Source: Lachnospiraceae bacterium
GTDB lineage: Bacteria > Bacillota_A > Clostridia > Lachnospirales > Lachnospiraceae
Length of the DNA: 9,119 bases
Assembly (NCBI GenBank): GCA_016291475.1
Contig: JAEEXJ010000112.1
Location: 1 to 9,119 of the forward strand
Reading direction: 5' to 3'
A program made the position numbers and the translations under genes. The notes below the pieces were generated by a model. It was not told where the DNA came from. It worked only from the letters and a program-made list of their open reading frames with translations, and ran no database searches. This document shows positions 1 through 6,287 of the stretch, one piece after another; position 1 is the stretch's first letter; each line of letters begins with the position of its first letter.

Positions 1-1
1 T

Positions 2-970
2 CTGTATGATCTGGAATTCTATAACGATTATGATGGGGTATATATTTCCGCGGAAGATGTTGAAGAGATTAGAAAAATCGATTCCGTGACGGGGGTTAAG
101 TGTTGCAGACGTTCGGTTGATGACCTGCATGCTGATGCAGAAAGAAATGTTTATGTCATGACTAGGGTCTATGATGATGAGATGTTCATGGATGTGTGCA
201 GGGATAATGACATCGATCCTGGTGAAGTGTCGGAACAACCGTTATATCTCCAGATGCTGAATGGTGAGAATGAGCCGATTGAAGAAGCAGTGATCTATAC
301 AGACGATGGTAAAGAAGTAAGTATTCCGATACTCGCATCTGTAACTGTGGATCCTTATACAGACGGTCCATTGGCCGGAAAGGACAGCCTGACACTTATA
401 ATGAATGAAGCTGCCGCTAAGGAACTTCTAGGAGAATATGGATATAACACAATATATGTAATTACATCCGATAAAAGAGATGCACTGGAGACAATCAAGT
501 CCTATCTGGAAGCAATCGATGCAAATCTGTATTATTCAGATCTTAAGGATATGAAGTCGGAAATATTACTACAGACTAAAGCAGAAGTATATTCATATAT
601 ATATGTTGCTGTCTGCGTTGGTTTCATGGCAGTCATTAATATCCTGTGTAATGTGAGTATCAATATAAGCATGCGTCTTCGCGAATACGGGATAATGAGA
701 GCCATGGGAATGGACAGGAAGAGAATTGTTAAGCTGATCGTTACCGAGGTCGTTTCTGTTACGGGCATAGCTGTGGTTGCCGGGGTTATACTAAGCGTCC
801 CGCTTACATGTAGGGTGATGGATAATGCCGGTAAGGTTAATAAACTGAATGTGTCACTGGTGGCAGTTATTACCGGTGTAGCAATCTATGCGATCAACTA
901 TCTGATCTGTTATCTGAAAGGCAATCATGAATTTTCTAAAAATATCGTAATGCTGACAAGACAGGAGTGA
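2..970 (+). CDS. FtsX/MacB-type ABC transporter permease, C-terminal part (5' end outside window)
   Basis: Integral membrane subunit of an ABC system of the MacB/LolCE/FtsX class, whose members move lipids, peptides or antimicrobials or transmit force rather than import nutrients. The frame is open from base 2, so the gene starts left of the window; the GTG at 86 is internal. About 322 residues are visible. Residues 1 to roughly 190 form a polar, acidic extracytoplasmic domain. Three hydrophobic segments follow at about 196-220, 243-269 and 283-305, the layout of the last three helices of an FtsX domain. Between the first two lies the cytoplasmic motif RLREYGIMRAMGM (about 225-237), the family's coupling-helix signature that contacts the ATPase. 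The stop is 6 bp before the ATPase start, so the two form one transporter. Substrate cannot be told from sequence. Class assignment is secure; total length and helix number are unknown. Confidence 0.88.
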   Translation: MYDLEFYNDYDGVYISAEDVEEIRKIDSVTGVKCCRRSVDDLHADAERNVYVMTRVYDDEMFMDVCRDNDIDPGEVSEQPLYLQMLNGENEPIEEAVIYTDDGKEVSIPILASVTVDPYTDGPLAGKDSLTLIMNEAAAKELLGEYGYNTIYVITSDKRDALETIKSYLEAIDANLYYSDLKDMKSEILLQTKAEVYSYIYVAVCVGFMAVINILCNVSINISMRLREYGIMRAMGMDRKRIVKLIVTEVVSVTGIAVVAGVILSVPLTCRVMDNAGKVNKLNVSLVAVITGVAIYAINYLICYLKGNHEFSKNIVMLTRQE

Positions 971-976
971 TATGTC

Positions 977-1654
977 ATGAGTTTTATCGAATTAAGATCA
1001 TTATACAAGATCTACAAACAGGGTCAGAATGAGGTCTTTGCACTTAACGGTCTCTCAGCAGAGATCGATCAGGGAGAATTCCTGGCAATTCTGGGACCCA
1101 GCGGATCCGGAAAAAGCACTTTACTTCATATACTTGGAGGGCTGGATAGTCCTACAAAGGGATCTGTTATCATTGATGGAACCGATATATCCGAATATTC
1201 GGATCAGAAGCTCGCTAAATACAGGAGTAAAACAGTTGGGTTTGTATTCCAGTCATTTAATCTCCTCCCGGCACTTACCGTAAGGGAGAATATCGAGATG
1301 CCGGTGCTCATTGATGGAGGCGATATAGATAAGGAATATCTTGAAGAGATAGAAAAGGGACTTGAAATAGATGACCTTTTGAAGAGGCTGCCTTCGCAGA
1401 TCTCGGGAGGGCAGATGCAGAGGGTTGCGATTGCAAGAGCTCTCGCGAATAAACCGTCTCTTATACTTGCTGATGAACCAACGGGTAATTTGGATTCGGA
1501 AATAAGTGAAAAGGTATTATCTCTTTTCCTTGAAACTTGCCGAAAATATGGTCAGACACTTGTGATGATCACACACAACGAAGAGATCGCGACTAAGGCA
1601 GACAGGATCGTAAGGATACGGGATGGAAGGATTCAGGATGAGCAGGGAATCTGA
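977..1654 (+). CDS. ABC transporter ATP-binding protein, MacB/LolD type
   Basis: Cytoplasmic ATPase partner of the preceding FtsX-type permease; 225 aa, a full-length single nucleotide-binding domain. Visible motifs are Walker A GPSGSGKST (40-48), Q-loop Q92 in VFQSFNLLP, signature ISGGQMQR (142-149, with I for the usual L), Walker B LILADEP (162-168), D-loop GNLD (170-173) and H-loop H200 in MITH. The 'SFNLLPALTVRENI' and 'ADEPTGNLD' stretches are typical of the LolD/MacB/SalX subfamily rather than of importer ATPases. The start is ATG 977, with AGGAG at 963-967; an ATG at 972 is followed at once by a stop and cannot be used. Permease before ATPase is the reverse of the common order. The ABC pair lies upstream of a two-component system, which in Firmicutes often goes with peptide sensing or resistance, but the link here is inference. 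Confidence 0.95.
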   Translation: MSFIELRSLYKIYKQGQNEVFALNGLSAEIDQGEFLAILGPSGSGKSTLLHILGGLDSPTKGSVIIDGTDISEYSDQKLAKYRSKTVGFVFQSFNLLPALTVRENIEMPVLIDGGDIDKEYLEEIEKGLEIDDLLKRLPSQISGGQMQRVAIARALANKPSLILADEPTGNLDSEISEKVLSLFLETCRKYGQTLVMITHNEEIATKADRIVRIRDGRIQDEQGI

Positions 1655-1675
1655 TATTTCGTCAAAGGATAAAAC

Positions 1676-1741
1676 ATGTATAAATGGATATATAAAAATA
1701 GATCCGAGGTTAATAAGCTACTGAAAATCGTAAAAAACTAG
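1676..1741 (+). CDS. possible small cationic peptide, 21 aa
   Basis: A 21-codon ORF begins 21 bp after the ATPase stop. Its ATG is preceded by AAAGGAT (1664-1670) at about 5-7 nt spacing, a ribosome binding site as good as those of the large genes here, which is the main support. The peptide starts MYKWIYKNRSEV and ends in KIVKN. It has five lysines, one arginine and one acidic residue (net about +5), with aromatic and aliphatic residues spaced so that an amphipathic helix is possible. It has no signal peptide and no cysteine. It sits between an ABC exporter-type pair and an AgrC/LytTR pair, so a secreted or sensed peptide can be imagined. It could equally be chance, or the start of a decayed gene. 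I recognise no family. Confidence 0.3.
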   Translation: MYKWIYKNRSEVNKLLKIVKN

Positions 1742-1846
1742 TTAGTGGAAAAAATGCCCAAAAGAAAGAACCGGATCCCCCTACGTGTACGTTGTTTTTT
1801 CATCAACCTATAGCGGTCAGAAAGGTAAAATACAATAACTAAATAA

Positions 1847-1876
1847 TTGAATCTGTTCTGGGGCCTAATATATAAT
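1847..1876 (+). promoter_or_regulatory. sigma-A type promoter for the LytTR regulator-kinase operon
   Basis: TTGAAT (1847-1852) and a perfect TATAAT (1871-1876) are separated by 18 bp, predicting transcription from about 1883 and a leader of about 45 nt. It drives the response regulator at 1928. The TTG at 1847, which opens the long form of that reading frame, is thus the -35 box and not a start codon. In the rest of the 1655-1927 gap I see no convincing terminator, so some read-through from the ABC genes is possible. Confidence 0.7.
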
Positions 1877-1927
1877 GTACAAGGGGCATCCAAGAGTGGG
1901 TGTATATTTTGGGACGGTACAGGTTCT

Positions 1928-2653
1928 ATGCTTAATATAGCTATCTGCGATGATGAGTTGTTTTTCTGCCATAAAATCGAAACTATACTTATCTCATATT
2001 TGAACCTTTGCGGAATAGATTATTCTATTGATGTATTTCAGTCCGGGAAGGAATTTTCTCTTCTGGGGATTGAAATGCTTAAGTATGATATTGTCTTTCT
2101 GGACATAAATATGAACCAGATGAATGGGATTGAAACCGCCCAAATAATACGTAAGTATAGCAAGGATGTCTATATAGTATTTGTCACAGCGTACATAGAT
2201 TACACCTTGGAAGGATATAAGGTCGATGCTGTTCGCTACATTTTGAAGAATAATAATACTCTCAATAGCGCAGTTATAGAGTGTATGGATGCAATTTGTG
2301 AGAAAATGAACCATTCGGTCTCACTAATGGAGTTTGAATTCCGTGAGTGCCGCCTGAAAATTTCTCCGGAACACATTCTGTATATTGAGAGCAATCTCCA
2401 CATGCTGACCTTTTATGTGATGGAAGATACCATCAATAAGTACACCATGTATAAGAAACTTGATGAAATAGAATTAGAGCTACGAGAATCGGGTTTCCTG
2501 AGAATTCATCAAAGCTATTTGGTTAATTGTATCCATGTAAAAAAATTGGTCAGATACACTGTGATCATGGATAACGGTGCTGAACTGAGTGTGCCTAAGA
2601 TAAGATACAAAGATGTCAGGGAATCTATTGCCGAGTATAAGGGAGCAATCTGA
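1928..2653 (+). CDS. LytTR-family response regulator (AgrA/VirR-like)
   Basis: DNA-binding response regulator of the LytTR class, partner of the sensor kinase encoded 5 bp downstream; 241 aa from ATG 1928. The frame is open back to a TTG at 1847, but those 27 codons lie over the promoter and 5' leader, and the receiver domain begins right at MLNIAICDDE, so ATG 1928 is preferred despite a weak upstream AGG. Receiver domain about 1-120: acidic pair D8/D9, phospho-acceptor D59 in VFLDINM, T87 in FVTAY, K107 in RYILK. The residue after that lysine is N, where most receivers have P. LytTR domain about 138-241: ILYIES, FLRIHQSYLVNCIHV and the LSVPKIRY strand are canonical. LytTR proteins usually bind paired direct repeats; targets here are unknown. 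Neighbouring AgrC-like kinase suggests response to an extracellular peptide. Confidence 0.92.
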   Translation: MLNIAICDDELFFCHKIETILISYLNLCGIDYSIDVFQSGKEFSLLGIEMLKYDIVFLDINMNQMNGIETAQIIRKYSKDVYIVFVTAYIDYTLEGYKVDAVRYILKNNNTLNSAVIECMDAICEKMNHSVSLMEFEFRECRLKISPEHILYIESNLHMLTFYVMEDTINKYTMYKKLDEIELELRESGFLRIHQSYLVNCIHVKKLVRYTVIMDNGAELSVPKIRYKDVRESIAEYKGAI

Positions 2654-2658
2654 TATAG

Positions 2659-3960
2659 ATGATTTATTATCTTCAGAGTCTTTTGGCTATTGCTGTTGAA
2701 TTGTTTTCTTGCAAGATTTTTTTTGAAATTTTTGCAAAAAAAAGATCTGCCTACAAACCGATTAACGCCACGATTGTTTGCTTGTTTTCATTTGCATACA
2801 TATTTGTGGCTTTTTTGTTAGGCGATTATCTTGTTATCAGAATAGTGGTTTTTATACTGTTAATCGGCTTTGCGATGACGGTATATATGAGATTGAAACT
2901 TTGGAAAGCAATGTTGATTTCAACGTTGTATATGGGATTGCTTGGGGCTATTGATCTTTTGCTTTATCTGGCTACTGTAGTTATATATGACAGGATGTTA
3001 CTATACCACCCTGAGAAAATAATTAATTGGAGTCTTTCCGCTGCCATTGCCAAATTATGTGATTTCTTCGCCGTTGTAGCTCTCAGAAAATTTATTATAA
3101 AAAATGATTCCAAGGATGTTTTACGTGATTCGGAATGGTTTAGATTTATTCCTTTTCCAATGCTTACGCTGATTTTAATTATTGCGATGATGGGGGATTC
3201 AGTTGCTCCTGCCGATCCTCATTTGGAGAATGTATACCTTTTGGTATCGATCGGGTTAGTAATTATTACTATGGTGGCTTTTTACCTAATGGGTGACATA
3301 GCAAGACGAGAGCAAAGGATTCGCGAGGATGATCTATATCGAGAGAAGGTAAAAAATCAGGCTGAGATGTATCGCTCGGTATATGATAGTTATGAAATGC
3401 AAAGAAAGCGTGCCCATGAATATAAGAATCAGATCATGTGTATGGAGGGTCTTCTGCAAAATAAAAAGTACGCTGAGTTGGAAAAGTATATAACTGAGAT
3501 TGGCGGAAAGCTTACCGATGCAGATAGTAATATCAATACTAACAATACTTTGATAGATGCCATAATCAATACCAAGTATCGTGAAATGGAAGAGTTGGGA
3601 ATCCTACTGGTTATGAAATTTAACGAGATGGCGAATCTGTGGATTGAAGATGAGGACGTTGTTGTCATCTTGTCAAATCTCTTAAACAACGCCATTGAAG
3701 CGTGTGAAAAATGCGAAGAAAAAACTATTAAGATGAAACTTATGAAGGAGTCTGATGATATAGTTATCTCAGTAAGAAATACTTACAACGGAGAGATCAG
3801 AATGAAAGGCGAGGAAATTCAGACATCTAAAAGTGATACGGCAGAACACGGCATAGGCATCAAAAATGTCATAGAAGTAGTGGAAAAATACGGTGGATCT
3901 TATTCCATAAATCACGATGAAAGGGAATTTGCTTTCTCTATATGTATTCCCAAACCTTAA
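2659..3960 (+). CDS. AgrC-like GHKL sensor histidine kinase
   Basis: Membrane sensor kinase that should phosphorylate the LytTR regulator upstream; 433 aa from ATG 2659, with GGGAG-type ribosome binding site at the end of the preceding gene (2641-2646). The N-terminal half is polytopic, with hydrophobic segments near residues 1-25, 36-55, 57-76, 84-109, 122-145, 163-180 and 190-212, which is typical of peptide-sensing AgrC/ComD-type kinases. A charged, coiled-coil-like stretch (213-250) leads to the phospho-acceptor H253 in HEYKNQ, the form this family has in place of a classical H-box. The ATPase domain (HATPase_c_5 type) shows the N-box SNLLNNAIEAC (339-349) and G-box HGIGIKN (397-403), and ends IPKP. 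The gene is more T-rich (TTT, ATT, TTG codons) than the flanking loci, compatible with separate ancestry. The ligand is unknown; no agrB or agrD homologue is visible. Confidence 0.92.
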   Translation: MIYYLQSLLAIAVELFSCKIFFEIFAKKRSAYKPINATIVCLFSFAYIFVAFLLGDYLVIRIVVFILLIGFAMTVYMRLKLWKAMLISTLYMGLLGAIDLLLYLATVVIYDRMLLYHPEKIINWSLSAAIAKLCDFFAVVALRKFIIKNDSKDVLRDSEWFRFIPFPMLTLILIIAMMGDSVAPADPHLENVYLLVSIGLVIITMVAFYLMGDIARREQRIREDDLYREKVKNQAEMYRSVYDSYEMQRKRAHEYKNQIMCMEGLLQNKKYAELEKYITEIGGKLTDADSNINTNNTLIDAIINTKYREMEELGILLVMKFNEMANLWIEDEDVVVILSNLLNNAIEACEKCEEKTIKMKLMKESDDIVISVRNTYNGEIRMKGEEIQTSKSDTAEHGIGIKNVIEVVEKYGGSYSINHDEREFAFSICIPKP

Positions 3961-3976
3961 GCATTAAGTGAGTATT

Positions 3977-4012
3977 GGTTAAGTTTAATTAAAATTTAGT
4001 TTAACTTTAACC
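3977..4012 (+). promoter_or_regulatory. paired GTTAAA-type operator elements upstream of lacI (likely autoregulation)
   Basis: A 36-bp AT-rich stretch is an imperfect palindrome: it begins GGTTAAGTTTAATT and ends TTTAACTTTAACC. It contains GTTAAGTTTAAT (3978-3989), a 10/12 match to the perfect palindrome in front of the GH130 operon. It also contains GTTAAAGTTAAA read on the - strand (4011-4000), likewise 10/12. The right half covers the proposed lacI -35 box (4000-4005), so bound LacI would block its own promoter. Binding is inferred from the shared motif. Confidence 0.55.
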
Positions 4013-4028
4013 TGAGATAAGATAGAAT
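4000..4028 (+). promoter_or_regulatory. putative lacI promoter
   Basis: TTTAAC (4000-4005, 3 of 6 consensus positions) and TAGAAT (4023-4028, 5 of 6) are 17 bp apart. Transcription would start near 4035, inside the terminator hairpin, so the lacI message would lack the hairpin's left arm. The -35 box is weak and lies in the operator-like repeat. No better promoter is seen between 3961 and 4078. Confidence 0.45.
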
Positions 4029-4064
4029 ACCTGTGTGGGCATAAACCTGCACAGGTATTTTTTT
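4026..4064 (+). terminator. intrinsic terminator after the LytTR regulator-kinase operon
   Basis: A 10-bp perfect stem, AATACCTGTG (4026-4035) with CACAGGTATT (4050-4059), closes a 14-nt loop that can add a short GG/CC pairing. It runs into seven T residues (4058-4064). It lies 65 bp after the kinase stop and 15 bp before the lacI ATG, with the lacI ribosome binding site immediately after it. Confidence 0.88.
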
Positions 4065-4078
4065 ACAGAGGAGTATAA

Positions 4079-5095
4079 ATGGGCGAGAAGGTAAGACTGG
4101 CGGATATAGCCGAGAAAACAGGGGTTTCGATAGTGTCTGTTTCGAAAGCTCTCTCCGGAAAAGGCGGGGTGAGCAGACAGAAACTTGAGGAGATTAAAAG
4201 GGTAGCTAAGGAGCTGGGGTATGAACCCCATACTTATGCTGCAAGGCATCCCAGTAAAAATATAGGTGTCATCTGCAGGGAAAGCTATCTGACCAGGTTT
4301 TCCAGCTTTTACTGGCAGATGTATCAGAATATGAATAAGATCGCATCCATGATGGGAAGCTTTGCGATGCTTGAGGTTTTGACTTCCGATATGGAGAAGA
4401 TCGGAGAAATGCCCAGGATACTTGAAGAAGGCAAGGTTGATGCCTGCATCGTAATGGGAAACATGCCGGAAGAATATCTGGCCTCGATGAGGGACAGATA
4501 TGACGTTCCGTTTGTAAACTTAGATTTTACCGGAAGTGATCTGAACATGGACTGTGTCGTATCCGACAGCTTCTTCGGTGCATATGCCATGACTAATTAC
4601 CTCTATGATATGGGCCACACCAAGATAGCGTATGTAGGAACGCTTATGGCCACCGGATCGATTACGGACAGATATCTGGGATATCAGAAATCAGTACTTG
4701 AGCATGGCGGGAAGATTAAGAAAGAGTGGGTTATTGACGACAGAGATGCGGCGACCGGAATAACCGATGCAGATAAAATGCTAACTCTCCCTAAAGATAT
4801 GCCGACGGCGTTCTTTTGTAACTGCGATCTTACTGCCGCTCTTCTTATTAAAAAGCTTGAGAAGAACGGATACAGGGTTCCGAAGGATATCTCCGTAGCC
4901 GGCTATGATAACTACTCTTACCCGGGAATATGTGAGACGGAGATCACCACATATGAAGTTGACTTGGAGGAGATGTCCAAGCAGGCGGTGGAAATAGTTC
5001 TTCAAAATGTCTGGGGCGAGGATTATAAAAAGGGACTTCACATTGTATGCGGCAAATTGGTTGAAAAAGAGAGTGTTAAAAAGTTGCATAGTTAA
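4079..5095 (+). CDS. LacI-family transcriptional regulator of the mannan-oligosaccharide operon
   Basis: Sugar-responsive repressor, 338 aa, normal length for the family; start ATG 4079 with AGAGGAG at 4067-4073. The N-terminal helix-turn-helix (about 5-27) reads VRLADIAEKTGVSIVSVSKAL, and helix 3 and hinge run to about 58 (ELGYEPHTYAARHP). The effector-binding core (about 61-330) is of the periplasmic-binding-protein type, with the family patterns GYDNYSYPGI (275-284) and ITTYEVDLEEMSKQAVEIV near the end. It stands alone upstream of the GH130 operon, so it most likely senses a mannoside or manno-oligosaccharide; this is inferred from context. Odd point: counting from the GYxP proline (P50), the hinge position that is Leu in LacI, PurR and CcpA is H57. 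That fits the candidate operators, which lack the usual central CG. Probably a repressor that also controls itself. Confidence 0.92.
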   Translation: MGEKVRLADIAEKTGVSIVSVSKALSGKGGVSRQKLEEIKRVAKELGYEPHTYAARHPSKNIGVICRESYLTRFSSFYWQMYQNMNKIASMMGSFAMLEVLTSDMEKIGEMPRILEEGKVDACIVMGNMPEEYLASMRDRYDVPFVNLDFTGSDLNMDCVVSDSFFGAYAMTNYLYDMGHTKIAYVGTLMATGSITDRYLGYQKSVLEHGGKIKKEWVIDDRDAATGITDADKMLTLPKDMPTAFFCNCDLTAALLIKKLEKNGYRVPKDISVAGYDNYSYPGICETEITTYEVDLEEMSKQAVEIVLQNVWGEDYKKGLHIVCGKLVEKESVKKLHS

Positions 5096-5106
5096 ATTTA
5101 GTTAAA
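5091..5106 (+). promoter_or_regulatory. upstream GTTAAA operator-like element overlapping the lacI stop
   Basis: GTTAAATTTAGT (5091-5102) matches 10 of 12 positions of the perfect palindrome at 5196-5207. GTTAAA recurs at 5101-5106, 10 bp on, and again inside the gene end at 5075-5080. The element lies 59 bp before the -35 box and exactly 105 bp from the downstream palindrome. It could be an auxiliary LacI site for looping. AT-rich sequence makes chance matches likelier than usual. Confidence 0.45.
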
Positions 5107-5130
5107 AATATCCTAAACGACGAAATGATG

Positions 5131-5145
5131 AATTTGTGGCAAATT
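5131..5145. repeat. short inverted repeat just upstream of the GH130 promoter
   Basis: AATTTG (5131-5136) and CAAATT (5140-5145) are perfect inverted copies around TGG, ending 5 bp before the -35 box. It may bind a second regulator, or be a very weak hairpin ending lacI. It is AT-rich, with only an interrupted T-run after it, so I do not call it a terminator. Confidence 0.35.
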
Positions 5146-5149
5146 TCCT

Positions 5150-5178
5150 TTGAATATCTGAATTTCGGGATATATAAT
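5150..5178 (+). promoter_or_regulatory. sigma-A type promoter of the GH130 mannoside operon
   Basis: TTGAAT (5150-5155) and a perfect TATAAT (5173-5178) lie 17 bp apart, the optimal spacing, predicting a start near 5185 and a leader of about 70 nt before the GH130_2 ATG. It uses the same -35 and -10 hexamers as the promoter at 1847. A strong promoter flanked by operator elements fits tight repression and substrate induction. Confidence 0.8.
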
Positions 5179-5195
5179 CACTGCAAAAGCATCTG

Positions 5196-5223
5196 GTTAA
5201 ATTTAACTAAATGCAAGTTAAAC
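5196..5223 (+). promoter_or_regulatory. main LacI operator (perfect GTTAAATTTAAC palindrome) plus following half-site
   Basis: GTTAAATTTAAC (5196-5207) is a perfect 12-bp palindrome placed about 11-22 bp after the predicted transcription start, a classical roadblock position for a LacI-family repressor. A further GTTAAAC starts at 5217, 21 bp (two helical turns) on. The ribosome binding site AAAGGAG (5242-5248) follows. The palindrome lacks the central CG usual in LacI-family operators. The regulator gene is immediately upstream, but binding is not proven. Confidence 0.65.
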
Positions 5224-5254
5224 ATTAATCGATTTATTTTTAAAGGAGAATAAA

Positions 5255-6280
5255 ATGAGTGACGTTAAGATCCTGAATGCACCCGATGTACCCAACATGC
5301 CTTGGCAGGACGGTCCCGAAACATTTCAAGATGCACCTATCTGGAGATATTCTCAGAACCCTATCATAGGAAGAAATCCCATTGAGGGAGTTGCAAGAAT
5401 CTTCAACAGTGCAGTTGTAGCATATGAAGGAGCTTTTGTAGGAGTATTCCGCGGAGAACAGAGAAACGGTGTTTCATATATTTACTTCGGAAGAAGTAAA
5501 GACGGAATCAATTGGGATTTTGAGAAGGATAAGATCAGATTCGTCAATGAAAAGGGCGAAGAGTTCATGCCCGTTTATGCATATGATCCCAGACTTGTTA
5601 AGGTAGAGGATACTTATTATGCGATCTGGTGCCAGGATTTCTACGGTGCAGCGATCGGCATTGCCAAGACCACGGATTTCAAGACCTTTACCAGAATTGA
5701 AAATCCCTTTATTCCTTTTAACAGAAATGCGGTTCTCTTCCCCAGGAAGATAAACGGCAATTACGTAATGCTCTCAAGACCTTCGGATTCCGGACATACT
5801 CCTTTTGGAGATATCTTCCTGTCACAGAGCCCTGACATGGTTTTCTGGGGAAAGCACAGACACGTAATGAGCAGATGCTCGGAGTGGTGGGAGTCTCTTA
5901 AGATAGGCGGAGGCGCAGCACCCATCGAGACCACCGAAGGATGGCTTGTCTTCTATCACGGTGTTGCCGGAACATGCAACGGATATGTATATTCCATCGG
6001 CGGTGCGATACTCGATATCAATGAGCCTTCCAAAGTTCTCTACAGATGTGAGAACTTCCTTCTTACCCCTGAAGAGTGGTATGAGGAAAGAGGATTTGTA
6101 CCTAATGTAACCTTCCCTTGTGCAACGGTTCATGATCCTTCTACCGGCAGGATCGCACTTTACTACGGATGTGCAGACAGCTATGTATCCCTTGCATTTA
6201 CCAAGGTTGATCTGATCGTTGACTATATCAAGGCTCACAGCCATGTAACAGATACCGACACAGAGCTTGGAATCAGATGA
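5255..6280 (+). CDS. GH130_2-type beta-1,4-mannooligosaccharide phosphorylase
   Basis: Cytoplasmic phosphorylase, 341 aa. GH130 subfamily 2 enzymes split the non-reducing terminal beta-1,4-mannosyl residue of manno-oligosaccharides with phosphate, giving alpha-mannose-1-phosphate. Start ATG 5255 with AAAGGAG at 5242-5248. The five-bladed propeller opens with [14 protein letters not shown] and [19 protein letters not shown] (109-114) holds the likely proton donor D111. [10 protein letters not shown] (156-165), SRPSD (174-178), [10 protein letters not shown] (215-224) and YHG (234-236) carry R157, N158, R175, K216 and H235, matching the phosphate- and sugar-binding set of the family. The '[17 protein letters not shown]' loop resembles that of Ruminococcus albus RaMP2 and Roseburia homologues as I recall them. 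No signal peptide. First gene of the operon, followed 7 bp later by a GH130_1 gene. Exact chain-length preference, and whether it prefers other mannosides, cannot be read from sequence. Confidence 0.87.
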   Translation: MSDVKILNAPDVPNMPWQDGPETFQDAPIWRYSQNPIIGRNPIEGVARIFNSAVVAYEGAFVGVFRGEQRNGVSYIYFGRSKDGINWDFEKDKIRFVNEKGEEFMPVYAYDPRLVKVEDTYYAIWCQDFYGAAIGIAKTTDFKTFTRIENPFIPFNRNAVLFPRKINGNYVMLSRPSDSGHTPFGDIFLSQSPDMVFWGKHRHVMSRCSEWWESLKIGGGAAPIETTEGWLVFYHGVAGTCNGYVYSIGGAILDINEPSKVLYRCENFLLTPEEWYEERGFVPNVTFPCATVHDPSTGRIALYYGCADSYVSLAFTKVDLIVDYIKAHSHVTDTDTELGIR

Positions 6281-6287
6281 GGTTAAT

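Noticed and set aside
1707..1747. LytTR-type direct repeats (AGGTTAATA and TAGTTAGTG)
   Set aside because: The copies agree poorly and are 32 bp apart, not the roughly 21-22 bp expected for LytTR sites.
1780..1800. Terminator ending in the T-run at 1792-1800
   Set aside because: Only about 3 bp of stem (ACG/CGT) can form before the T-run, too little for an intrinsic terminator.
1743..1803. Small - strand ORF of 21 codons starting at 1803
   Set aside because: It overlaps other short frames in a low-complexity gap, has only an AGG at very short spacing, and no promoter was seen.
1754..1813. 19-codon ORF with one cysteine as an annotated gene
   Set aside because: The ribosome binding site is weak and the length is within chance; kept only as a speculative part of a finding.
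1847..1927. N-terminal extension of the LytTR regulator from TTG 1847
   Set aside because: The 27 extra codons coincide with a near-consensus promoter and leader, and the receiver domain starts canonically at ATG 1928.
6267..6287. TTG start for the GH130_1 gene inside the end of GH130_2
   Set aside because: ATG 6288 has a well-placed GAGG, and conserved sequence begins after it.
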